This document shows positions 1 through 6,528 of a stretch of DNA of 10,585 nucleotides, piece after piece. The notes beneath the pieces were generated by a model. It was given only the letters and a program-made list of their open reading frames with translations. It had not been told where the DNA came from and made no database searches. How positions within the stretch are numbered: position 1 is the first letter of the stretch; each line of letters starts with the position of its first letter. The translations under genes were made by a program, and so were the position numbers. This DNA is from Bacteroidales bacterium UBA1458 (lineage in GTDB: Bacteria; Bacteroidota; Bacteroidia; Bacteroidales; VadinHA17): NCBI GenBank assembly GCA_002325785.1, contig DCSU01000166.1, forward strand, positions 10,598 to 21,182. Direction: 5' to 3'.

Positions 1-285
1 GCTGCGGATAGTGCTGCGCCAGTCTCAGATGACGTCATACAACAGAATGCCATCATAAGGGCTTATGAAGATATGGAAGCAGCAGGGCCGTTTGTCATGC
101 CTGATATCCGCAGCAATGCCTATAAGACCATTGGCGGTACACCTTTCCTCGACGGCGCCTATACTGTTTTCGGTGAAGTGCTTGAGGGTATGGAAGTTGT
201 AGATGCCATCGCAGCGACAGCCACTGACGCCACAGATAAACCGGTGCAGGACATCAGGATCCTGAAGGTCAGAATCATAAAATAA
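1..285 (+). CDS. Cyclophilin-type peptidyl-prolyl cis-trans isomerase, C-terminal part (5' end outside window)
   Basis: The reading frame is open from base 1 to the TAA at 283-285, so the gene enters from the left and only about 94 C-terminal residues are visible. The cyclophilin signature is clear: GGTPFLDGAYTVFGEV followed by GMEVVDAIA, matching the family's GGTPxLDGxYTVFGxVxxGxxVVDxI core. This family catalyses cis-trans isomerisation of Xaa-Pro bonds to assist protein folding. The N-terminal half, with the catalytic Arg/Phe cluster and any signal peptide or lipobox, is off the window, so cytoplasmic versus periplasmic location cannot be judged. The segment before the signature (QQNAIIRAYEDMEAAGPF) looks like the lineage-typical insertion before the last strands. 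pheS starts 15 nt after the stop, so co-transcription is likely. The family call is firm; the subfamily is open. Confidence 0.88.
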   Translation, partial: AADSAAPVSDDVIQQNAIIRAYEDMEAAGPFVMPDIRSNAYKTIGGTPFLDGAYTVFGEVLEGMEVVDAIAATATDATDKPVQDIRILKVRIIK

Positions 286-300
286 TTTTCACCTACAGAA

Positions 301-1344
301 ATGAAGGAGAGTATTGCAGAATTAAGGAGTGAGGTTGATGCTTTTCAGATCACAGGTGAAGCTGATCTTGAGCAGTTCAGGATCGCCTACCTGAGCAAGA
401 AGGGGCAGATCTCAACTCTTTTTGAGGGTTTCAGAGAAATTCCTCCCGAGGCAAAGAAGGAAACCGGACAGCTGCTTAATGAACTGAAACAGTTAGCAAC
501 TGAAAAATACAATGAATTCAGGGAGCGCCTCTCGATGGCAGAAGCCGTGCATTCAGGCGTTGACCTTACCATGCCGTCATACCCGATGAAGGAGGGAACA
601 CGTCATCCGATATCCATAGTCCGTAATGAGATAATAGACATCTTCAGCCGGATTGGCTTCACCGTCTCGGAAGGACCGGAGATAGAGGATGACAATCATG
701 TATTCACTATGCTAAATTTTGCAGGAGACCACCCGGCTCGTGACATGCAGGATACCTTTTACATTGAGAAAAAATCCGGGTCTGAGTCCGATCCGCATGA
801 TGTATTGCTTCGCACTCACACATCGTCAGTGCAGGTCAGGGTGATGGAGACGCAGAAACCACCTATACGTACAATCTCTCCCGGCAGAGTCTTCCGCAAT
901 GAGGCTGTCTCTGCGCGGGCGCACTGTATCTTTCACCAGGTTGAAGGTCTGTATGTTGCTGAAAATGTATCATTTGCCGACCTGAAGCAGACGCTCTTGT
1001 ACTTTGCAACAGAGCTTTTCGGAGAGGGCGTGAATATCAGGCTAAGACCCTCTTTCTTCCCCTTTACGGAGCCCTCCGCTGAGATGGACATAAGCTGCAA
1101 CATCTGTGGAGGAAAGGGCTGTAACGTATGTAAAGGCACAGGCTGGCTTGAGCTGCTGGGATGCGGCATGGTTGACCCCAATGTGCTTGATGCTTGCGGC
1201 ATTGACCATGTTAAATATACAGGATATGCCTTCGGAATGGGAATTGAGCGTGCCGCGATGCTTAAATACGGCGTCAATGACCTGAGGCTCTACTTCGAAA
1301 ACGACATACGTTTCCTCAACCAGTTCAGGACTGAAATTTTATGA
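301..1344 (+). CDS. pheS: Phenylalanyl-tRNA synthetase alpha subunit
   Basis: PheS is the catalytic alpha chain of the cytoplasmic (alpha-beta)2 enzyme that charges tRNA-Phe with phenylalanine. The 347-aa length is normal. Residues 1-90 form the N-terminal helical arm that contacts tRNA, and the class II catalytic core follows. HPARDMQDTFY (144-154) and RTHTSSVQVR (171-180) are family signatures. Motif 2 is RVFRNE (196-201) with FHQVEGL (211-217). Motif 3 is FGMGIERAAMLKYG (311-324); the Ala in GYAF (310) matches the specificity-pocket Ala of E. coli PheS (A294). A four-Cys knuckle, C266-x2-C269-x4-C274-x2-C277, is present as in B. subtilis PheS, whereas E. coli lacks it. ATG 301 lies 15 nt after the isomerase stop and has no Shine-Dalgarno. 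pheT is not in the window, so the two subunits are unlinked here. Confidence 0.97.
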   Translation: MKESIAELRSEVDAFQITGEADLEQFRIAYLSKKGQISTLFEGFREIPPEAKKETGQLLNELKQLATEKYNEFRERLSMAEAVHSGVDLTMPSYPMKEGTRHPISIVRNEIIDIFSRIGFTVSEGPEIEDDNHVFTMLNFAGDHPARDMQDTFYIEKKSGSESDPHDVLLRTHTSSVQVRVMETQKPPIRTISPGRVFRNEAVSARAHCIFHQVEGLYVAENVSFADLKQTLLYFATELFGEGVNIRLRPSFFPFTEPSAEMDISCNICGGKGCNVCKGTGWLELLGCGMVDPNVLDACGIDHVKYTGYAFGMGIERAAMLKYGVNDLRLYFENDIRFLNQFRTEIL

Positions 1345-1390
1345 TATTAGTGTTTTAATCCTCACCTTTGTCAACTTAACATCCAGAGTA

Positions 1391-2092
1391 ATGAAACAGC
1401 ATGACTATACCATAGCATTCTGTGATAAATGCGCTTTTGAAACAAACTCCGTATTTCGTTTCCTGACAAGGGATGAGACCGACAGGCTAAATTTTGAGAA
1501 GGATTTCAGGCGTTACAGGAGAGGTGATATTCTTTACCATGAGGGCAACCGCATCAGTGGTTTCTATTGCATTAACTCAGGCATTATCAAAGTCTTCAAG
1601 ACCGGTGTTGACGGCAAGGAACAGATCATCCGCTTTGCCCGCAAGGGAGAGATAATTGCCTACAGGTCAGTGCTCAGTAACGAGCCTGCATGTACCTCTG
1701 CCAAGGTAATTGAGGACTGCCAGGTATGTTTCATTCCATCCGAGCTGCTTATACAGTTTGTAAAGACCAATCCGGCTTTTGCCTTTGAGATAGTCAAACT
1801 GACCTGTCATGAGCTGGCAGAGGCCAACTCATATATCACCGATATTGCCCAGAAGACTGTCAGGGAGAGGGTGGCAGAGGTGCTTCTCAACCTGGTCAAG
1901 GACTTCGGTCTCGATGAGCAGAAATATCTGCGCATCTCACTAACGCGCGAGGAGCTGGCCAATATCGTAGGCACAGCTACCGAATCTGTTATAAGGCTTC
2001 TTTCAGAATTCAAGAGCGATAAACTCATTGAGCTCAACGGCCGCAAGATCAGGATAATGGACCTGAAGGGTCTTGAAAAGATAAGTTCCTGA
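1391..2092 (+). CDS. Crp/Fnr-family transcriptional regulator
   Basis: This is a 233-aa one-component regulator. Residues about 30-150 form the cyclic-nucleotide-binding-like beta barrel (YRRGDILYHEGN at 42-53, INSGIIKVFK at 61-70). The dimerisation helix covers about 130-160, and a C-terminal winged helix covers about 160-228 (LTREELANIVGTATESVIR, 184-202). The recognition helix reads E-S-V-I-R, close to the ExxSR of FNR but with Ile for Ser. There is a CxxC pair at C11 and C14, as at the N terminus of FNR. Further Cys lie at 60, 101, 110, 113 and 139, so an Fe-S or thiol sensor is possible but unproven. The cAMP phosphate-binding signature is not recognisable. The gene lies 46 nt after pheS, with no TAnnTTTG match in the gap, and converges on ruvB with 20 nt between stops. 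Effector and targets are unknown. Confidence 0.93.
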   Translation: MKQHDYTIAFCDKCAFETNSVFRFLTRDETDRLNFEKDFRRYRRGDILYHEGNRISGFYCINSGIIKVFKTGVDGKEQIIRFARKGEIIAYRSVLSNEPACTSAKVIEDCQVCFIPSELLIQFVKTNPAFAFEIVKLTCHELAEANSYITDIAQKTVRERVAEVLLNLVKDFGLDEQKYLRISLTREELANIVGTATESVIRLLSEFKSDKLIELNGRKIRIMDLKGLEKISS

Positions 2093-2112
2093 TTTTCTGC
2101 ATATTTTACTGA

Positions 2113-3132
2113 TCAGAAGAGAGTTTCTTCCCTTCCCTTTACTATTCCCAGGTGACGGTAGGCCGTCTCCGTTGCCTCTCGTCCGCGTGGAGTACGTTTG
2201 ATATATCCCTCTTTTATCAGGAATGGTTCATAGACCTCTTCTATGGTCCCGCTCTCTTCACCCACCGCTGTTGCTACGTTGCTTAGTCCCACCGGGCCAC
2301 CCTTGAATTTTTCGATGATAGTACGAAGGATACGATTATCCATCTCATCAAGGCCGTGTTTGTCTATGTTCAGTGCCTCCAGGCTGTAGCGTGTTATCGC
2401 GAGGTCTATTGACCCGGTGCCCTTTACCTGTGCAAAGTCGCGAACCCTTCTGAGAAGTGCGTTGGCGATCCTTGGCGTGCCGCGACTGCGTGATGCTATC
2501 TCGTGGGCTGCAACATCGTCAATGTTTATATTCAGGATTTGTGCCGAACGCCTGACAATACCCTTAAGCACCGGTGTGTCATAATATTCCAGGTGAAATT
2601 TGATGCCGAAGCGGGCACGGAGTGGGCTTGTAAGAAGCCCGCTGCGTGTGGTTGCTCCTATCAGGGTGAATGGATTCAGTTTCAGCTGAACGGAACGGGC
2701 ACCGGGGCCCTTGTCAATCATTATGTCAATCTGATAATCCTCCATCGCCGAATAGAGATACTCCTCAACTATCGGGCTCAGGCGGTGTATCTCATCTATA
2801 AAGAGAACATCTCCTTCGTCAAGGCTGGTGAGCAGTCCGGCCAGATCACCGGGTTTATCGAGCACCGGACCTGAAGTGACCTTCAGCTTCACCATCATCT
2901 CGTTGGAGATGATTGCAGCAAGGGTGGTCTTGCCTAGTCCCGGTGGACCGTGAAGCAGCACATGATCAAGAGCCTCGCCTCGCTGACGGGCAGCAGTGAC
3001 AAAGACGCTCAGGTTGTCTGTGATGCGCTGCTGGCCCTTGAAATCAGCGAAAGAGAGCGGGCGCAGCTGTTTCTCAAGCTCCGCATCTCCCGCGAGGGTT
3101 ATCTCTTTTCTCAGATTAAACTGCTCGCTCAT
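2113..3132 (-). CDS. ruvB: Holliday junction branch-migration ATPase RuvB
   Basis: RuvB is the hexameric AAA+ motor that, loaded by RuvA, drives branch migration of Holliday junctions before RuvC resolves them in recombinational repair. The 339-aa length is standard. The N terminus has RPLSFADFKGQ (24-34). Walker A is GPPGLGKTT (62-70) and Walker B is VLFIDEIHRL (109-118). Sensor 1 and the arginine-finger region is GATTRSGLLTSPLRARFG (159-176). Sensor 2 is RGTPRIANALLRRVRDFA (217-234). The C-terminal winged helix ends with GYIKRTPRGREAT (309-321). ATG at 3132 is the natural family start. It is the last visible gene of the nadA operon, 8 nt after the MORN-protein stop. ruvA and ruvC are not nearby, so this is an isolated ruvB. 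No clear terminator follows the stop. Confidence 0.98.
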   Translation of the reverse strand: MSEQFNLRKEITLAGDAELEKQLRPLSFADFKGQQRITDNLSVFVTAARQRGEALDHVLLHGPPGLGKTTLAAIISNEMMVKLKVTSGPVLDKPGDLAGLLTSLDEGDVLFIDEIHRLSPIVEEYLYSAMEDYQIDIMIDKGPGARSVQLKLNPFTLIGATTRSGLLTSPLRARFGIKFHLEYYDTPVLKGIVRRSAQILNINIDDVAAHEIASRSRGTPRIANALLRRVRDFAQVKGTGSIDLAITRYSLEALNIDKHGLDEMDNRILRTIIEKFKGGPVGLSNVATAVGEESGTIEEVYEPFLIKEGYIKRTPRGREATETAYRHLGIVKGREETLF

Positions 3133-3140
3133 TTCTCATG

Positions 3141-4691
3141 TCATTTGATGCGCCTGACGCTGCTCTCCGGAAGATTTACAGCTACCCCGTTGATGCTTGT
3201 CTCTACATCATCGCGATAAGTGATGGTGAGTATCACTTCACCAATCTCGTTATACTTTTTCCATGTCCTTGTCCGTAGTCCGCTTTTGTAGTACCGGTCT
3301 TCCTTTGGCCTTCCGTTGTCATAATAGAGCAGGTGATGACCTTCCGGATTACCTTGTTTGTAATCGCCGCGGAACCTGATTTTTCCGTTCGGATAGTACG
3401 ACTTCCATTCACCGTCACGGAGGCCAAGAAGGTATGTTCCCTCCTCAGTGTTGTCACCCGTGGTGATCTTCCATTCGCCGTTTCTCTCTCCGTCGGCGTA
3501 GGTTCCCTGGGCAATTATCTCACCTGTCCTTGTATATTCGGTATACATACCGTCTCTCCGTCCCTGGTAATAGTCCTCTTCCCTAAGCAGTTCCCCGTCA
3601 GGATAGTACCAGCGCCAGGTGCCATCAATGCGCCCGTTGCTGTATGAACCAGCCTGCTCGAGCTTCCCGGATGGATTATAAAACTTCCACATACCCGTAC
3701 GCCTGCTCTCAGTGTATGCCCCTTCCGCTATAACGCTTCCGGAAGATGAATAATCTTTCCATGGACCCTTGCGGTTGCCCTCTTCATCAACAATACCTTC
3801 AGAGATAAGTAATCCGTTGTCATTGTATATGCGGGAGTTTTTCACTGTCCCGTCAGGGTTATACTCACGGTGTATACCTACAGGTGTGCCCTCGCGGAAT
3901 GGACCTGAATAGACCAGCTTCCCTGAGTCGTCATACCTGTTTTGAATATCAATCTCAGCGCTGTTGTCGATATCTGTCCCGGTAACTTTTCCGTTCTCAT
4001 AAAGAAGGGTAACCAGCAACCTGCCCCTTTCATCATACTCCTTATAATAGCCGTGGAGCTGGTCATCGCGGTAGTTCCTTTCTGTTTTAAGGCCTCCTCC
4101 GGGATAAAATTCGAGCCACTCTCCCTGCTTTAGTCCTGAGGCATCTGTATGGTTTATCCGTTCCCTGCTGATAAGAAAATCATTGTTGTATTCCAGCAGA
4201 GTGATGATCTTTCCCTCGAGGTCATATTCACGTGACAGCCCGTCTTTTTTGCCGTTCACATAGGGGATCGTCTGTTTTGTCTTGCCGTCAGGATAGAAAA
4301 TGCGTGCTGTTCCCTCTTTCTTGTCACCGGCGTACAGTTCAGATGACTGGATATACAACCCGTGCACCGGATCTTTCAGGTATCTCAGGTGGTATCCGTT
4401 TCTCTTTCCCAGGAGATAGCTTATCTTTTCAGTTGTGTCACCGGCCTGGTCATAGAACACCCATACACTGTCAAGAAGAAAGCTTGTACGTTTTCCTTCC
4501 GACTTAAGCACACCTGTAACATAATAACTCTTCCAGAAGCCATCAGGTTTACCGTTCCTGATGTAACCTTCGCTTGACAGATTCCCGTTAGGGTATTTGA
4601 ACTGCTGGAATCCGTCCTTCAGCTGGCCTTCCTGTTGAGCTGCGAGAATGGAAGGTACGGTTACAAGCAAAATAAGAAAAAGTCTCTTCAT
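3141..4691 (-). CDS. Secreted MORN-repeat (YwqK-like) protein
   Basis: This is a 516-aa protein made almost wholly of degenerate MORN_2-type repeats. Residues 1-18 are a signal peptide (MKRLFLILLVTVPSILAA) with cleavage near A17/A18, so export is expected. From about residue 25 to 495 a unit of about 23 residues recurs, with the pattern Y-x-N/D-G-x(5-8)-G-x-Y-x-x-G-x-x-x-G-x-W. Examples are FKYPNGNLSSEGYIRNGKPDG (31-51, in part) and WKFYNPSGKL (335-344). I count roughly 17-19 copies. No enzymatic domain is visible. Such proteins are often auto-labelled 'YwqK antitoxin'; nothing here supports a toxin-antitoxin role. The ATG at 4691 is preferred because it begins the signal peptide and sits 1 nt after the nadA stop. 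A start at 4754 would bury the signal peptide and overlap nadA. A scaffold or cell-surface role is only a guess. Confidence 0.88.
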   Translation of the reverse strand: MKRLFLILLVTVPSILAAQQEGQLKDGFQQFKYPNGNLSSEGYIRNGKPDGFWKSYYVTGVLKSEGKRTSFLLDSVWVFYDQAGDTTEKISYLLGKRNGYHLRYLKDPVHGLYIQSSELYAGDKKEGTARIFYPDGKTKQTIPYVNGKKDGLSREYDLEGKIITLLEYNNDFLISRERINHTDASGLKQGEWLEFYPGGGLKTERNYRDDQLHGYYKEYDERGRLLVTLLYENGKVTGTDIDNSAEIDIQNRYDDSGKLVYSGPFREGTPVGIHREYNPDGTVKNSRIYNDNGLLISEGIVDEEGNRKGPWKDYSSSGSVIAEGAYTESRRTGMWKFYNPSGKLEQAGSYSNGRIDGTWRWYYPDGELLREEDYYQGRRDGMYTEYTRTGEIIAQGTYADGERNGEWKITTGDNTEEGTYLLGLRDGEWKSYYPNGKIRFRGDYKQGNPEGHHLLYYDNGRPKEDRYYKSGLRTRTWKKYNEIGEVILTITYRDDVETSINGVAVNLPESSVRRIK

Positions 4692-4692
4692 C

Positions 4693-5640
4693 TTATAAAC
4701 CCAGTTTTGCCGATATTTCAAGCATTCTTTTGATCGGTACCGCCGCACGTTCAATTATTGACGGATCGACAGTAACTTCCGGCTCTTCAAATTTAAGTGA
4801 TTTATATATCTTTTCAAGCGTGATGAGCTTCATGAAGCTGCATTCACTGCATCCGCACGTCGAATCTTTTGGTGGTGCAGGAATAAATATCTTTTCCGGT
4901 TGCGCCTTTTTCATCTGGTATATGATACCCGGTTCAGTTGCTACAATAAAAATCCTGCTTGAATCCCTGCTTACGAATGATAATAATCCAGATGTTGATC
5001 CGATATAATCTGCAACCATTCTTACAGGTCTTTCGCATTCCGGGTGTGCGATAATTTTTGAACCCCTGTTATCATCCCTGAGTTTAACTACAGCCTCAAG
5101 TGAAAACTGTTCATGCACATGACATGCACCATCCCACACAATAATATCTCTTCCTGTAAGACTTTTAATATAATTGCCAAGGTTCCTGTCCGGTCCGAAT
5201 AATATTTTCTCATTCTCAGGAAGTGATTCAATTATCTGTTTTGCGTTTGATGAAGTGCATGCTATATCGCTGAGCGCCTTAATATCCGCAGTGGTATTTA
5301 CATATGTTACCACCGTTCTTCCAGGATTATCATTGATGAACTTTTCAAAATCCTCCTTCTTACATGAATCTGCAAGGGAACATCCTGCAAGCAGGTCAGG
5401 AATGATCACTTTTTTCTCCGGAGAGAGTATCTTTGCCGTCTCAGCCATAAACCTGACACCTGCAAAAATTATCATGTCAGCCTTTGTATTTGCTGCCTTT
5501 TGTGACAGTGCCAGGCTGTCGCCCACAAAGTCAGCTATATCCTGGATGTCTGAGCTCTGATAATAATGAGCAAGTATGACAGCATTTTTCTCCTTTTTCA
5601 GAGCCTCAATTTCTTTAATTAAGCCTTTATTAACAACCAT
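4693..5640 (-). CDS. nadA: Quinolinate synthase NadA
   Basis: NadA condenses iminoaspartate with dihydroxyacetone phosphate to give quinolinate, the precursor of NAD, using a [4Fe-4S] cluster with one open iron site. The 315-aa length fits the compact form of the family. The N-terminal repeat domain has AHYYQSSDIQDIADFVGDS (24-42). The cluster ligands are inferred as C87 (GCSLADSC), C173 (ACHVH) and C267, in the C-terminal CGCSEC-SFM stretch. C262 and C264 are extra and resemble the CxxCxxC seen in E. coli. HPEC (199-202) and GSTSG (214-218) are substrate-site segments. The gene heads the minus-strand unit nadA-MORN-ruvB. nadB and nadC, its usual partners, are absent from the window. By eye it is more AT-rich than the flanking MORN and ruvB genes. 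Its promoter must lie in the AT-rich region upstream, where no exact TAnnTTTG is found on this strand. Confidence 0.97.
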   Translation of the reverse strand: MVVNKGLIKEIEALKKEKNAVILAHYYQSSDIQDIADFVGDSLALSQKAANTKADMIIFAGVRFMAETAKILSPEKKVIIPDLLAGCSLADSCKKEDFEKFINDNPGRTVVTYVNTTADIKALSDIACTSSNAKQIIESLPENEKILFGPDRNLGNYIKSLTGRDIIVWDGACHVHEQFSLEAVVKLRDDNRGSKIIAHPECERPVRMVADYIGSTSGLLSFVSRDSSRIFIVATEPGIIYQMKKAQPEKIFIPAPPKDSTCGCSECSFMKLITLEKIYKSLKFEEPEVTVDPSIIERAAVPIKRMLEISAKLGL

Positions 5641-5698
5641 AATTAATTATAGTTTTTAAAATTTTAAATATATGATAGTTATTATATGCTGTTAGTTC

Positions 5699-5708
5699 TG
5701 TTTAAACA
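5699..5708. repeat. 10-bp perfect palindrome TGTTTAAACA
   Basis: TGTTTAAACA is its own reverse complement. It lies about 60 nt upstream of the nadA start codon, where an operator could act. In AT-rich DNA a palindrome of this size can arise by chance, so function is uncertain. Confidence 0.3.
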
Positions 5709-5746
5709 ATTTTACGATTCTTATTGCAAAAATGGCAGTTAAAAGA

Positions 5747-5764
5747 TTAATAACAGCTTATTAA
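5747..5764. repeat. Inverted repeat TTAATAA-CAGC-TTATTAA
   Basis: Seven-base perfect arms (5747-5753 and 5758-5764) flank a 4-nt centre. The symmetry could serve a dimeric regulator about 110-125 nt upstream of nadA. The arms contain only A and T, which weakens both a hairpin and the statistical case. Confidence 0.3.
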
Positions 5765-5812
5765 CATATCAAAAAGTGTACCTTTTCTGAAAAAGAGGCA
5801 ATTAGGCCAATA

Positions 5813-5842
5813 ATTAACAACTGTTACCCCAATTTTGTTAAT
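5813..5842. repeat. 8-bp perfect inverted repeat ATTAACAA ... TTGTTAAT
   Basis: Arms at 5813-5820 and 5835-5842 are exact reverse complements separated by 14 nt, so the arm centres are about two helical turns apart. That is an arrangement suited to a dimeric DNA-binding protein. Related TTAACA/TGTTAA-like words recur nearby (5761-5766, 5881-5887). The identity of any binding factor is unknown. Confidence 0.35.
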
Positions 5843-6000
5843 AGCAGAAATGTAATGAAATGAATGGTACCAGTGTTCAGTTAATGTTGAAATATTATAT
5901 CAAACCGGTAAGAAAAAGGTTTTGATTTGACCGGGAAAAAACATGTGAAGCCTGGTTACAGGTCAACCGAAACTAATGAACAATGAATGAAATATTCGGT

Positions 6001-6033
6001 TACATGTTATGAACAGATCAAACTATACATGTT
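6001..6033 (+). repeat. Direct repeat TACATGTT upstream of the rpiB promoter
   Basis: TACATGTT occurs at 6001-6008 and again at 6026-6033, 25 nt apart, just upstream of the predicted rpiB -33 element. A third ACATGT core lies at 5941-5946. Each contains the palindromic hexamer ACATGT. The position suits upstream regulatory sites for rpiB, but this is inference from pattern only. Confidence 0.3.
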
Positions 6034-6036
6034 TTC

Positions 6037-6067
6037 TTTTCTTTTAATAATTACAGGGTTATATTTG
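6037..6067 (+). promoter_or_regulatory. Bacteroidota-type promoter for rpiB-rrf2
   Basis: TATATTTG at 6060-6067 is an exact match to the Bacteroidota -7 consensus TAnnTTTG. Nineteen nucleotides upstream, TTTT at 6037-6040 matches the -33 TTTG in three of four bases. Transcription would begin near 6073-6075, leaving a short leader of about 14 nt before the TTG start codon. Confidence 0.55.
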
Positions 6068-6078
6068 TATAAAAATAT

Positions 6079-6083
6079 AAGGG
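6079..6083 (+). promoter_or_regulatory. Shine-Dalgarno-like AAGGG supporting the TTG start of rpiB
   Basis: AAGGG lies 4 nt before the TTG at 6088. Most genes in this window lack such a motif, and upstream in-frame sequence reaches a TAA at 6070-6072 with no other start codon. The motif therefore helps fix the unusual start. Confidence 0.5.
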
Positions 6084-6087
6084 CGTT

Positions 6088-6528
6088 TTGGAAAAAATCA
6101 TAATAGCCTCAGACCATGCCGGTTTCAGGCTGAAGGAGAAGCTTGTCAAGTGGCTTATCTCAAGCAGGCATGAAGTAAAGGACCTTGGTTGCTTTTCGGA
6201 AGACAGCGTGGATTATCCTGATTATGCTCATCCTCTTGCCGTTGCGGTAGAAAAGGGAGAGTATTCGTACGGTATTACTATTTGCGGTTCGGGTAACGGC
6301 ATCAATATGGCAAGCAACAAACACCAGAAGATTCGTTCCGCCGTATGCTGGAATGAAGATATAAGCAGGCTTGCCAGATCACATAATGATGCAAACATAT
6401 GTGCCTTGCCAGGGAGGTTTCTATCTGAGGCCGAGGCTATTTTAATTGTTAAGACGTTTCTTTCCACTCCGTTTGAAGGGGGAAGGCATAAGAGGCGTAT
6501 TGAAAAAATACCCATGAAGAGCTGTTAG
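6088..6528 (+). CDS. rpiB: Ribose-5-phosphate isomerase B
   Basis: RpiB interconverts ribose 5-phosphate and ribulose 5-phosphate in the non-oxidative pentose phosphate pathway; some family members act on allose 6-phosphate or are LacAB-like. The length is 146 aa. IASDHAGFRLK (6-16) carries the substrate-binding Asp9 and His10. ICGSGNG (65-71) carries the catalytic Cys66 and the phosphate/anion hole. SHNDANICALPGR (98-110) carries His99, Asn100 and Arg110. RHKRR (133-137) supplies the phosphate-binding arginines. The start is TTG, the only start available after an upstream in-frame stop, with AAGGG 4 nt before it. The next gene starts immediately after the stop (TAG then ATG), which implies translational coupling with the Rrf2 regulator. 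RpiB against LacA/LacB cannot be fully separated by eye, but the lone gene favours RpiB. Confidence 0.94.
   Translation: MEKIIIASDHAGFRLKEKLVKWLISSRHEVKDLGCFSEDSVDYPDYAHPLAVAVEKGEYSYGITICGSGNGINMASNKHQKIRSAVCWNEDISRLARSHNDANICALPGRFLSEAEAILIVKTFLSTPFEGGRHKRRIEKIPMKSC

Larger units (their letters stand above)
5641..6087. other. Long AT-rich divergent intergenic region between nadA and rpiB
   Basis: This 447-nt stretch separates the nadA start (minus) from the rpiB start (plus). No reading frame longer than about 20 codons with a plausible start was found, and there is no tRNA-like fold. The right end holds the rpiB promoter and ribosome-binding site. The nadA promoter should be near the left end; the best minus-strand match is TATATTTA (plus 5665-5672), one base off TAnnTTTG and without a good -33 element. 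The middle holds a 10-bp palindrome (5699-5708), two inverted repeats (5747-5764 and 5813-5842) and a repeated octamer (6001-6033). Together they suggest operators or a small untranslated RNA, but neither is demonstrated. Confidence 0.6.

Noticed and set aside
933..1277. Open frame of about 114 codons antisense to pheS
   Set aside because: It lies wholly inside a confidently identified gene, has no recognisable domain, and its composition follows from the pheS codons.
2503..2874. Plus-strand open frame of about 123 codons inside ruvB
   Set aside because: It is antisense to the conserved RuvB AAA+ core and has no recognisable features.
3141..4691. Reading the MORN protein as an antitoxin of a toxin-antitoxin pair (the common YwqK label)
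   Set aside because: It has a signal peptide, hundreds of residues of repeats, and no adjacent toxin-like gene; neighbours are nadA and ruvB.
4692..4754. Longer start (ATG at 4754) for the MORN-repeat protein, adding 21 residues
   Set aside because: It would overlap the nadA 3' end by 62 nt and place charged residues before a clean signal peptide; the ATG at 4691 begins the signal peptide and sits 1 nt after the nadA stop.
5860..5925. 21-codon micro-ORF (ATG to TGA) in the nadA/rpiB intergenic region, with a cationic C-terminal end
   Set aside because: No Shine-Dalgarno or promoter motif is tied to it, and a frame this short is expected by chance.
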